Origin: CAZGAQ01 sp964523405
GTDB lineage: Bacteria; Planctomycetota; Phycisphaerae; UBA1845; Fen-1342
Assembly: GCA_964523405.1 (NCBI GenBank)
Contig: CAZGAQ010000054.1
Span: forward strand, 1 to 22,109
Length of the DNA: 22,109 nt
Direction of reading: 5' to 3'
Below are positions 15,445 through 22,109 of this stretch, piece after piece. The stretch's first letter is position 1; every line of letters begins with the position of its first letter. The position numbers and the translations under genes are program-made. A model generated the notes under the pieces. The model did not search any database and was not told the DNA's origin. It saw nothing but the letters and a program-made list of their open reading frames with translations.

Positions 15445-16689
15445 ATGAGCCACGCGGAAGACGTAGCCCGGGAGGCCCGGCAGGCGGCAAGCACCGTCGC
15501 CACGCTCACCACGGACGCGAAGAACGCGTGCCTGCTGGACCTGGCGGACCGCATCACGGCGGCGGCCGAGCGGATTCAGGCCGCCAATGCGGACGATCTA
15601 GCGGCCGCCCGCGCGGCCGGGCAGACGGCGGCGAAGCTGCGACGGCTGGCCCTGTCGCCCGCGGCAATCGGGCAGACGGCGGCGGGGCTGCGGCAGGTGG
15701 CGCAATTGCCTGATCCGGTGGGGCAGGCGACCCGCGCGTATACCGTGCCCAGTGGTCTACATGTTCGCAAGGTGCGTTGCCCGCTCGGCGTAATCCTGAT
15801 GATCTACGAAGCCCGGCCGAACGTGACGATTGACGCGTTCGCGTTGTGCTTCAAGGCGGGCAATGCGTGCATCCTGAAGGGGGGGCACGAGGCGCGGCGG
15901 TCGAACACAGCGCTGCTGGAGCTGGCGCAGGCAGCGCTGACGGCGCAGGGCGTGCCGACTGGGGCCGTGCAATTGCTGGCGACGTCGGATCGTGAGGAGA
16001 TGAAGGAGTTGCTGAAGCTGGACCAGTACATCGACCTGGTCATCCCGCGCGGCGGAACGGAGTTGATCCGGTTCGTGCACGAACACGCCCGCATTCCGAC
16101 AGTGCAGCACTTTCACGGCGTTTGTCATATCTACGTCGACGAGACGGCGGATCTGGAGCAGGCGCTGGCGGTATGCACGACGGCCAAGACGTCGGCGCCG
16201 GCGACGTGCAATGCGGTGGAGGCGCTGCTGATCCATCGCGCCGTGGCGGCAACATTCGTGCCGCAAGTCGTGGCGGCTTACCTGGCGGCGGGGGTCGAGG
16301 TGCGGGGGGATGCGGCGGTCTGTCGGCTGGCCCCCGGGACGGTGGCGGCGCAGGAGGACGATTGGGGGCGGGAGTTCCTGGACCTGATCGTCGCGGTGCG
16401 TGTTGTCACCGACATGAATGCGGCGATCGCGCACATCCAGCGGTACGGCTCGAACCACACGGAGGCGATCCTGGCGCGGGACGTGGTGCGGCAGCGGGAG
16501 TTCACCGAGCGGGTACAGTCGTCATGCGTACTGGTGAACGCGTCGACGCGGTTCAACGACGGGTTCCAGCTCGGGCTGGGGGCCGAGATCGGGATCAGCA
16601 CGAGCAAGGTGCATGCCTACGGCGTGATGGGGCTCGAAGAGCTGACAGCCCAGCGATACGTCGTGTACGGGGATGGGCAGACGCGCTGA
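15445..16689 (+). CDS. proA: gamma-glutamyl phosphate reductase (glutamate-5-semialdehyde dehydrogenase)
   Basis: A 414-residue NADPH-dependent enzyme of the aldehyde dehydrogenase superfamily. It reduces gamma-glutamyl phosphate to glutamate-5-semialdehyde, the second step of proline synthesis, probably in a complex with ProB. Marks seen: PLGVILMIYEARPNVTIDAFALCFKAGNACILKGG (about 113-147), DLVIPRGG (198-204), HFHGVCHIYVDE, and APATCNAVEALLIH with catalytic Cys255. Near the C-terminus are NASTRFNDGFQLGLGAEIGISTSKVHAYG and GLEELT, all standard ProA blocks. The start is ATG after AGGAG at 15435-15439 with five-base spacing; upstream in-frame codons overlap proB and lack this fit. It is the second gene of a proBA operon and converges with the small lipoprotein gene. 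Confidence 0.95.
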   Translation: MSHAEDVAREARQAASTVATLTTDAKNACLLDLADRITAAAERIQAANADDLAAARAAGQTAAKLRRLALSPAAIGQTAAGLRQVAQLPDPVGQATRAYTVPSGLHVRKVRCPLGVILMIYEARPNVTIDAFALCFKAGNACILKGGHEARRSNTALLELAQAALTAQGVPTGAVQLLATSDREEMKELLKLDQYIDLVIPRGGTELIRFVHEHARIPTVQHFHGVCHIYVDETADLEQALAVCTTAKTSAPATCNAVEALLIHRAVAATFVPQVVAAYLAAGVEVRGDAAVCRLAPGTVAAQEDDWGREFLDLIVAVRVVTDMNAAIAHIQRYGSNHTEAILARDVVRQREFTERVQSSCVLVNASTRFNDGFQLGLGAEIGISTSKVHAYGVMGLEELTAQRYVVYGDGQTR

Positions 16690-16707
16690 CCGATCGGTCC
16701 GGCGCGA

Positions 16708-17070
16708 CTAATCCTCGTCGATGCGGCGCGTTTCCTTGTGGCGCTCGCGGACTTCACCGGTCGGTGGGGGGTTGGCGTTGGGGTTCTGGCCTTCCCACTG
16801 GCCCGTCCGGGAGTCCATCCATTCCTTGGCACGGACCTTGCCGGCGTCGTCGAAGTGGATGATGGCGGTGTAGTGGCGGTCGAGGTCGTCGTAGAGCCAC
16901 TGGTCCTGGAGGTCGGCGGTGGGCTTGCCGAGGATGTGGCGGACATCCGCGCGGTCGTCGGCGCCAACGGTGATCATGTCGTAGTTGTCGCGAGTAAAAG
17001 GGCGATGGCAGCCGGTCGAGAGGGCCAGGGCGCCGAGGCCAGCGAAGAGGCACAGCGATCGCAGGTTCAT
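16708..17070 (-). CDS. small BamE/SmpA-OmlA-like lipoprotein
   Basis: A 120-residue exported protein. Residues 1-20 form a signal peptide (MNLRSLCLFAGLGALALSTG) ending at Cys21. The lipobox is loose (LSTGC, with Ser at -3), so lipidation is likely but not certain. The mature part, NYDMITVGADDRADVRHILGKPTADLQDQWLYDD followed by a strand HYTAIIHFDDAGKVRAKEW, has the helix-helix-strand pattern of the BamE/SmpA fold (the motif I..G.s...V...lGkPt...). This fold is used by small envelope proteins in outer-membrane assembly and elsewhere. The C-terminal ~30 residues are polar and disordered. The ribosome site AGGAGT (complement of 17077-17082) sits well. It may be a stand-alone envelope protein; a Bam-complex role is not shown. 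Confidence 0.7.
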   Translation of the reverse strand: MNLRSLCLFAGLGALALSTGCHRPFTRDNYDMITVGADDRADVRHILGKPTADLQDQWLYDDLDRHYTAIIHFDDAGKVRAKEWMDSRTGQWEGQNPNANPPPTGEVRERHKETRRIDED

Positions 17071-17102
17071 GCGCGCACTCCTGTTGCGTTCCGCCGGGCG
17101 GC

Positions 17103-17108
17103 AGTATA
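17103..17108 (-). promoter_or_regulatory. possible -10 box for the lipoprotein gene
   Basis: On the minus strand this reads TATACT, five of six matches to TATAAT, 33 bases upstream of the start codon. The best hexamer at -35 distance (TGTCTT, complement of 17125-17130) is weak. The leader would be short, about 25 bases, and would include the ribosome site. Confidence 0.35.
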
Positions 17109-17436
17109 CCCGCGGACAGGAGGTAAGACACGCGGGAGCGACGGAGGTTGGGGGTCACGGGCACGGAGTGAGAAAGGGGGCAGGGGGGAAGGTCGATGGG
17201 AGAGGCACGGAGGCGGGGGCCAAGGGGCAGACGAAAGTGGCGTATAGCGAGTAGCCCGAAGTACGCGGCAGCGGGGATTGGCGGGTCCTGCGGCAGCAAG
17301 CGCGGCGCACGGTCAAGATACGGGATTGCCCGGCGCAGGCGGTGAAGTACCGGAGGGAAGACGGACACAAGCCGTGGCGGGGGAGTAGGGATTCTGGCGC
17401 CGGACCGTCAGCTCGCGGGGCCGGCCGCGCCGTCGC
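17109..17436. other. G-rich gap without a recognised gene
   Basis: This stretch between the lipoprotein and the GIY-YIG gene holds no credible coding region. Short open frames have no ribosome site or recognisable protein features. The plus strand is strikingly purine-rich, with G-runs at 17176-17180, 17183-17188, 17198-17200 and 17215-17219. Several GC-rich inverted repeats are possible just below 17437 but lack a T-run, so no intrinsic terminator for the GIY-YIG gene is called. Confidence 0.5.
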
Positions 17437-18297
17437 TCAAGTCCTGCTCGCCTCCTCGTCCTGGATCTCCTTGAGCGTCCGGCCCTGCGCGTCCTTCCAC
17501 TCTTTCCGCCCGTTGCTGGTCCGCCCGAGCAGTACGCCACTGGCCGTCGATGGGGCGTTGAACGTGTAGTCCTGCGTCAGGCGGTACAACTCGCCTGCTG
17601 CAACGAACACGCCCTTCGCGACCAGCGCGCGCCGCAACTCGGCCAGGTAGGCATGGATGGAGGGGGCCTCGTTCTTGGCGGCCGTGGATCCCGACCGGAC
17701 CACGAAGCCTTCGGGGCCCTCAAAGCCCTCGGCCGAAATGCCTTTGGCCTTCAGGAAGAGCTGGCGCGTCTGGGGACGACCGCCCTTCGCCCGCTCAAAC
17801 AGGTTGACCCCGACGATCGGCAGGCAGAGCAGAATATCCGCCAGGAAGCTCTCGGCGTCGGCGGCATCGGCCTCGGACAGCGCGGGCAACTGGGGCACAT
17901 TGCCGTTGTCCAGTTCGCAGCGTTTGGCCTCGCCGGCCAGCGCGACGAGCCGCGCCTCCAGGTACTGAACATGGGCCTTGTTCAGATACTGGTCCTTGCT
18001 GGTGAAGACGGCCGCATGTGTCCAGAAGTCCTTGCTCCGGACGTGACTCTCCAGGCGTGGTAGCACACCGTCGCCCTCGCCCACGTACACGCGCAGCCAT
18101 TGTCCTGTTTCGCCCGGGCCCCAGAGCACGTAGACCCCCGCGCGCCTCATCTCGGGTCGTTGCCGCGCTTCCGCGAACAGGGCGCGGGGAAACACGAGCC
18201 CCTGCCCGGTCCAGTTCGACTTCTCGACGACACGCAGACCTTCCGGCTCGCCGGAAGGGATGAAGATGCGAACGGAGAATCCCGCGGCCGTGCTCAT
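17437..18297 (-). CDS. GIY-YIG nuclease family protein with C-terminal DUF4357
   Basis: A 286-residue protein. The N-terminal ~45 residues form a strand-rich lead (VRIFIPSGEPEGLRVVEKSNW). The GIY-YIG nuclease domain covers about 52-120: GVYVLWG (54-60) and RVYVGEGD (69-76) supply the two Tyr motifs, Arg81 sits in LPRLESH, and the metal-binding Glu114 sits in YLEARLVAL. A helical middle follows. Residues ~229-280 match DUF4357, with Asp243-Tyr244, the serine-containing APSTASGVLLGRTSNGRKEW, and GRTLKEI. Such proteins are common, poorly characterised accessory genes in many bacteria and are presumed to nick or cut DNA. A GGGGAGAG site seven bases before the ATG supports the start. It is not paired with a methylase or other restriction gene here. 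Both flanking gene sets are unrelated to it. Confidence 0.85.
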   Translation of the reverse strand: MSTAAGFSVRIFIPSGEPEGLRVVEKSNWTGQGLVFPRALFAEARQRPEMRRAGVYVLWGPGETGQWLRVYVGEGDGVLPRLESHVRSKDFWTHAAVFTSKDQYLNKAHVQYLEARLVALAGEAKRCELDNGNVPQLPALSEADAADAESFLADILLCLPIVGVNLFERAKGGRPQTRQLFLKAKGISAEGFEGPEGFVVRSGSTAAKNEAPSIHAYLAELRRALVAKGVFVAAGELYRLTQDYTFNAPSTASGVLLGRTSNGRKEWKDAQGRTLKEIQDEEASRT

Positions 18298-18389
18298 GAC
18301 ACGCTCTCCCCAGATGGCGGTTCGCGCGCTCCAGCACGCGCCTCACAGAATGCTACCTGCAAGGAGTGTTTTGTGCGACCAGCAGATGC

Positions 18390-19907
18390 TCAGTCGGATT
18401 GGGCCGTTGGTCGACTTTCGGCGATGGTCGCGCTCCGCGTTCGCGCCAGCAGTCGGCCGACCAGCCAGCCGACGAGGAGGATGGTCGCGGTGCCGAAGAC
18501 GGTGATGAGGTAAGTGTGGCAGGGGCTGCGCCAACTGGTCCAGGCGACGGGCCAGCCGGGCTTGGGGGAGAGCGACATCCAGAGGATCACGGCGACGCCG
18601 CCGACGACGGCCGCGAGGGCGGCGCCGCTGCGCGTGCGGCGGGCGAGGAGGCCGAGGAGGAACAGACCGAGCGTACCGCCGCTGAAGATGCCGGCCCATT
18701 CCCACCAGACCTTGAGGGCGGTTTCGACGCGGATCATGGCGAGGGCGGCGGCGGTGCCGAGCGCGCCCCAGCCGAGCGTGGCGGCGTAGAGGACGAGCAT
18801 GGACTCGCGGTCGCCGGCGCGGGGGCGGAAGTAGCGCTTGTAGAGATCGCCGAGGGTCAGCGTGGCCATGCTGTTGAGATTGGAGTCCATGGAGGCGGCG
18901 AAGATGGCGGCGACGACGAGGCCGCTGAGTCCGACGGGCAGGCCGTGGGCGATGAAGTAGGGGAAGACCTTGTCCGGCTGGGCGGCGATGTCCGCGGGGA
19001 AGGCGTCCGGGCGGAGCGTGTGCAGGGCAAAGAGGGCGGTCCCGATGAAGAAGAAGGTGGCGGCGGAAGGAACATAGAGGCAGGCGGTGATCCAGATGCT
19101 GTGTGCCGCGGCGCGGTCGTCGCGGGCGGCGATGTAGCGCTGCACGTAGCTTTGGTCGACGCCGAAGTTGCCGAGGTTGATGACGAGGCCATAAAGCAGG
19201 ACGACCCACAGGGTGGCGTCGCTCAGCGACGGTCCCAGGCTGCCGAGGCTGAATTTGTCGTGAGCGGCGGCGACGTGCAGGACGCCGGAGAGGCCGCCGG
19301 GGATCTGCGTGAGCAGGACGACGAGGCAGATGATGGGCCCGAGGATCAGGATGAGGCTTTGCAGGACGCCGGTCCAGACGACGGCGCGGATGCCGCCGAG
19401 CAGGGTGTAGAGCGTCATCAATCCGCCGGTCAGCCAGATGATCGTGGCGACGGGCCAGCCGATGAGCGGGGCGACCGCCAGGGCGAGCAGATAGACGATC
19501 GTGCCCATGCGGGCCATCTGCGTGAGCAGGAAACACACGACGGCGTAGGTGCGGGCCCACGCCCCGAAGCGCTGCTCGAGGTGCTCGTAGGCGGAGACCG
19601 TGCCCGAGCGGCGGTAGAAGGGCACGAACCAGCGGACGGCGGCGGCGGCCGCCAGCGGCGTCGCGAGCGAGAAGACGAAGGCGTTCCAGTTGCCCTTGAA
19701 CGCGCTGCCGGGATTGGCGAGGAAGCTGATGCTGCTGATGTACGAGCCGAACATGGACAGGCCGACGGCCCAGCCGGGCAGGGCACGGCCGGCGACGGTG
19801 AACTGGGCGGGGTCGCGGCTGCGGCGGGCGAAGAGGGCACCGACGCCGACGATGACGACGAGGTACGTCACGAGGACGGCGACGTCGAGCGTGGCAAAGG
19901 TCGGCAT
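18390..19907 (-). CDS. SSS-family sodium:solute symporter (SLC5-like)
   Basis: A 505-residue membrane transporter with about 13 helices, of the sodium:solute symporter family (vSGLT, PutP, YidK). Marks seen: QFTVAGRALPGWAVGLSMFGSYISSISFLANPGSAFKGNW (about 35-75), the conserved core of helix 1 with its broken region; AYEHLEQRFGAWART; GGIRAVVWTGVLQSLI (helix 5, sodium-site region); GVDQSYVQRYIAARD; and ASMDSNLNSMATL (helix 8, with the conserved Ser residues of the Na2 site). The ATG follows AGGAG by ten bases. It lies 39 bases after a YidR-like gene and downstream of galM, so a sugar or sugar-derivative substrate is likely. The exact substrate cannot be read from sequence. Confidence 0.9.
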   Translation of the reverse strand: MPTFATLDVAVLVTYLVVIVGVGALFARRSRDPAQFTVAGRALPGWAVGLSMFGSYISSISFLANPGSAFKGNWNAFVFSLATPLAAAAAVRWFVPFYRRSGTVSAYEHLEQRFGAWARTYAVVCFLLTQMARMGTIVYLLALAVAPLIGWPVATIIWLTGGLMTLYTLLGGIRAVVWTGVLQSLILILGPIICLVVLLTQIPGGLSGVLHVAAAHDKFSLGSLGPSLSDATLWVVLLYGLVINLGNFGVDQSYVQRYIAARDDRAAAHSIWITACLYVPSAATFFFIGTALFALHTLRPDAFPADIAAQPDKVFPYFIAHGLPVGLSGLVVAAIFAASMDSNLNSMATLTLGDLYKRYFRPRAGDRESMLVLYAATLGWGALGTAAALAMIRVETALKVWWEWAGIFSGGTLGLFLLGLLARRTRSGAALAAVVGGVAVILWMSLSPKPGWPVAWTSWRSPCHTYLITVFGTATILLVGWLVGRLLARTRSATIAESRPTAQSD

Positions 19908-19946
19908 GCGGGTGGCGCTCCTGACGGGCGATGCGGCGGTCGCGGG

Positions 19947-21248
19947 CTAATCCAGCCGCACGCGGAAGAGCTGGTTATACCACCGGTCGCCGACGGGGAC
20001 GCGGGTGACGTAGGCGATTTGGCGGCCGTCGGGGGCGAAGACGCAGGCTTCGGGGCGCGGGGCGCGATCGTCAGCGGCGCGCGGCGTGAGACGCGTGCTG
20101 CGGCCGGTGGCGGCGTCGATGAGGAAGACGCTGTGGTCGAGGACGCAGGCGAGGGCGTCGCCGGCGGGGCTCCAGGTGAAGGCGGAGGCGACGCTCCAGG
20201 GGTTGTGCGTGAGCTGCGCGGGCAAACCGCCGGTCGGGGCGACCGTCCAGAGTTGCACGACTCCGGCGTCGTCTTTCATGAGCAGGGCGATGTGCGTGCC
20301 GTCGGGGGAACTGCGGAGCCAATGACGCGGACCCTGTAAGCCGGGATAACGGCGGTCGGCGGTGTAGGTCAGGCGGCGCTGGACGGTGCCGCGCGGCGGG
20401 CAGGGGCGGCGTGTGGCCGTGCCCTCCAGGGGGCCGGCGCCGGGGACGGTCAGATCGTCGGGCAAATCGACGATGAACGCTTCGGTGAGGGACTGGCCGC
20501 CGCCGGTGATGACTTCGCCCTGAAAGGCGAGCGCGCGCGACTGGCGGCGGCCGTCGGCGCGGAGGTAGCCGCGTGTGCCGACCCAGGCTTCCTCACAGGC
20601 TTTGGTGAGGTCGTCGGAGCCGGGGCGCGGGTGCGTTGTGGTCTGCGTGATGAGGACACTGAAGTACGTGCCGGCGTGGTTGCGCGGGTGCGTGCGAGGA
20701 ACATCGACAGGGCGCGGGATGCAGACGCCGACGTTACGTTGGTCGATGTCGTGGGCCGGGCCGGCGGAGCCGAGTTGCTCGAGCACGTGGTCGTTGTAGG
20801 TGAAGCTGACCAAGGCGCCGTCGGGGCTGAAGACGTGCACGTGACTGCCGCCGCGAAGCGCGCCGGGGGTGAACGGCGCGACGATGTTGCGGGCGTCGAG
20901 CGGGACGGCGCGGCCGGGGGCGGTGGTGCGCACGAGGACGCCTTGGCGGTGGCAGGCGGAGTACGACCAGTCGGCGGTGGGGTGCTCGGGGCCGTGGATG
21001 AAGGCGACGACGTCGTCGACGGGGCTGTACGTGGCGACGCCGACGCAGGCGCCGTGTTGCGCTTCGTAGAGCACTTCGATCGCGCCGGTTTCGACGTCGA
21101 CACGCTCGATGCGCGAACCGTCAAAGCAGGCGCCGGCGGGATCGGAGCGCACGTCGTAGACGAGCCACCGGCTGTCGGGAGACCACACGCTCGCATTGGT
21201 GAGGATGTGGCCGTGGGGCGCGGAAGTGAGCTGCTGGATGCGGGGCAT
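19947..21248 (-). CDS. YidR-like DUF3748 beta-propeller protein
   Basis: A 433-residue protein similar to E. coli YidR (DUF3748) along its length. It opens with IQQLTSAPHGHILTNASVWSPDSRWLVYDVRSD and continues with IERVDVETGAIEVLYEAQHGACVGVATYSP, which I recall as near-parallel to YidR. TolB/WD40-like blades recur (SPDSRWLVY, SPDGALVSF, SPDGTHIALL, SPAGDALACV, APDGRQIAYV), which suggests a beta-propeller. There is no signal peptide, so it is probably cytoplasmic. Its biochemical role is unknown. The neighbours, galM upstream (60 bases) and an SSS symporter downstream (39 bases), tie it to sugar uptake. No clear ribosome site precedes the ATG, so translational coupling or a different start is possible. 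Confidence 0.8.
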   Translation of the reverse strand: MPRIQQLTSAPHGHILTNASVWSPDSRWLVYDVRSDPAGACFDGSRIERVDVETGAIEVLYEAQHGACVGVATYSPVDDVVAFIHGPEHPTADWSYSACHRQGVLVRTTAPGRAVPLDARNIVAPFTPGALRGGSHVHVFSPDGALVSFTYNDHVLEQLGSAGPAHDIDQRNVGVCIPRPVDVPRTHPRNHAGTYFSVLITQTTTHPRPGSDDLTKACEEAWVGTRGYLRADGRRQSRALAFQGEVITGGGQSLTEAFIVDLPDDLTVPGAGPLEGTATRRPCPPRGTVQRRLTYTADRRYPGLQGPRHWLRSSPDGTHIALLMKDDAGVVQLWTVAPTGGLPAQLTHNPWSVASAFTWSPAGDALACVLDHSVFLIDAATGRSTRLTPRAADDRAPRPEACVFAPDGRQIAYVTRVPVGDRWYNQLFRVRLD

Positions 21249-21308
21249 GGGGGGCAGGTGCGGCGGCGCGACCGAACGAGGGGCCCGGTCGCGCCGCGTG
21301 CGCCGAGC

Positions 21309-22109
21309 TTACTTCGTCGAGAACTTGTGGACCATCACGTGCTTGTAGGTCTGGCCCGGACGCAGGACCACCGACGGGAACTCGGGGTGGTTCGGCGAAT
21401 CGGGGTAGTGCTGCGTTTCGAGGCACATGCCGTAGTTCTTCGGGTAGGCGATGCCGCCCTTGCCCTTGACGGTGCCGTCGAGGAAGTTGCCGGCGTAGAA
21501 CTGAATGCCGGGCTGGTCGGTGGAGATCTCCAGAACGCGGCCGGTCTTGGGTTCATAGACGCGTGCGGCGAGGGCGACCTTGCCGCCCTGGTTGTTCAGG
21601 ACCCAGTTGTGGTCGTAGCCGCCGTCGACCTGGGCGATGCGGGCGCCGATCGCGGTGGGCTTGGTGAAGTCCATCGGCGTGCCGGCGACGGGCTTGAGCT
21701 CGCCGGTCGGGATGAGGCCCGCGTCGACGGGCGTGAACTTGTCGGCGGCGAGCGTCAGCTCGTGGCTGAGGATGCTGCTCGCGGCGTTGCCGTGCAGGTT
21801 CCAGTAGGTGTGGTGGGCGAGGTTGACGACGGTCGGCTTGTCGGTGGTGGCCGAGAACTCGACCTTGTACTCGTTGGCGTTGTTGAGCGTGTAGGTCGCG
21901 GTGACCTTGAGGTTGCCGGGGTAGCCTTCCTCGCCGTCCTTGCTGAGATAGGTGAACTTCACGCCGACGGCGTCCGCGGTCTTCACGGGCTCGCCCTGCC
22001 AGAGAACCTTGTCGTAGCCCTTGATGCCGCCGTGCAGGCTGTTCTCGCCGTTGTTCGTGGCGAGGGTGAAGGTCTGACCGTCGATGGCGAACTTGCCCTT
22101 GGCGATGCG
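21309..22109 (-). CDS. galM: aldose 1-epimerase (mutarotase), N-terminus beyond window
   Basis: The frame is open from the window edge to the TAA at 21309-21311 (266 residues visible), so the true start is to the right of 22109. The visible part begins RIAKGKFAIDGQTFTLATNN and continues ENSLHGGIKGYDKVLWQ, the classic GalM opening just after the missing N-terminal strand. Catalytic elements: NLAHHTYWNLHG (substrate His), GYDHNW (second His) and CLETQHYPDSPNHPEFPS (catalytic Glu). It ends PGQTYKHVMVHKFSTK. The enzyme interconverts alpha and beta anomers of glucose, galactose and similar sugars. The missing part may hold a signal peptide, as in periplasmic members, which cannot be judged here. 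It is the first visible gene of a galM, YidR-like, SSS-symporter unit. Confidence 0.93.
   Translation of the reverse strand, partial: RIAKGKFAIDGQTFTLATNNGENSLHGGIKGYDKVLWQGEPVKTADAVGVKFTYLSKDGEEGYPGNLKVTATYTLNNANEYKVEFSATTDKPTVVNLAHHTYWNLHGNAASSILSHELTLAADKFTPVDAGLIPTGELKPVAGTPMDFTKPTAIGARIAQVDGGYDHNWVLNNQGGKVALAARVYEPKTGRVLEISTDQPGIQFYAGNFLDGTVKGKGGIAYPKNYGMCLETQHYPDSPNHPEFPSVVLRPGQTYKHVMVHKFSTK

Noticed and set aside
17437..18297. Homing endonuclease or mobile intron
   Set aside because: The protein has the DUF4357 architecture of free-standing bacterial genes, and no intron, intein or split host gene surrounds it.
18324..18341. Terminator hairpin between the symporter and GIY-YIG genes
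   Set aside because: Only a five-base GCGCG/CGCGC stem with an eight-base loop and no T-run; such stems are common by chance at this GC content.
18366..20339. A long plus-strand open frame of 657 codons opposite the symporter and YidR-like genes
   Set aside because: Its translation is a low-complexity run of Gly, Ala, Asp, Glu and Arg with no fold features. It is the expected mirror of GC-rich coding DNA, and the minus-strand genes are clearly real.

Overview
The window is GC-rich, densely coded and bacterial. Starts are mostly ATG, with several GTG and TTG, and most genes have Shine-Dalgarno sites. The gene content (sodium:solute symporters, a HerA-like ATPase, GIY-YIG/DUF4357, tandem condensation-like acyltransferases, and a palindrome resembling repeats I associate with this phylum) suggests a planctomycete-like or other PVC/environmental bacterium. 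That assignment is an inference from style; no rRNA or other phylogenetic marker is present.

Layout from left to right: (1) 1-40, the first codons of a minus-strand DJ-1/PfpI gene, divergent from (2) a HerA-like ATPase (284-2338, +). (3) 2370-9119 is a minus-strand block of five genes, read from right to left: a ketoacyl-ACP-synthase-III-like protein, a membrane-anchored hexapeptide acyltransferase, a GT-C-type membrane glycosyltransferase candidate, and two tandem paralogous condensation/wax-synthase-like acyltransferases. This is the most interesting part. It looks like a small pathway that builds and decorates an acylated, possibly glycosylated, lipid or metabolite. The KAS-III-like protein keeps the active-site Cys but appears to lack the His and Asn needed for decarboxylation, and one of the two acyltransferases has HxxxDA in place of HxxxDG.

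(4) 9384-16689 is a plus-strand metabolic stretch: adenine deaminase (ade), a POT-family peptide transporter followed by peptidase T (pepT; uptake and cleavage of small peptides), then proB-proA (first two steps of proline synthesis) behind a recognisable extended -10 promoter. (5) 16708-18297, minus strand: a small BamE/SmpA-like lipoprotein and a stand-alone GIY-YIG nuclease with a C-terminal DUF4357 domain, separated by a G-rich gap of 366 bases with no gene. (6) 18390-22109, minus strand: galM (aldose 1-epimerase, cut by the window edge), a YidR-like DUF3748 beta-propeller and an SSS-family sodium symporter. This is a probable sugar-uptake operon that echoes the yidK-yidR pairing of E. coli.

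There is no sign of prophage, insertion sequence, CRISPR array, tRNA or rRNA. Many long open frames opposite the real genes are by-products of high GC content and were left out.
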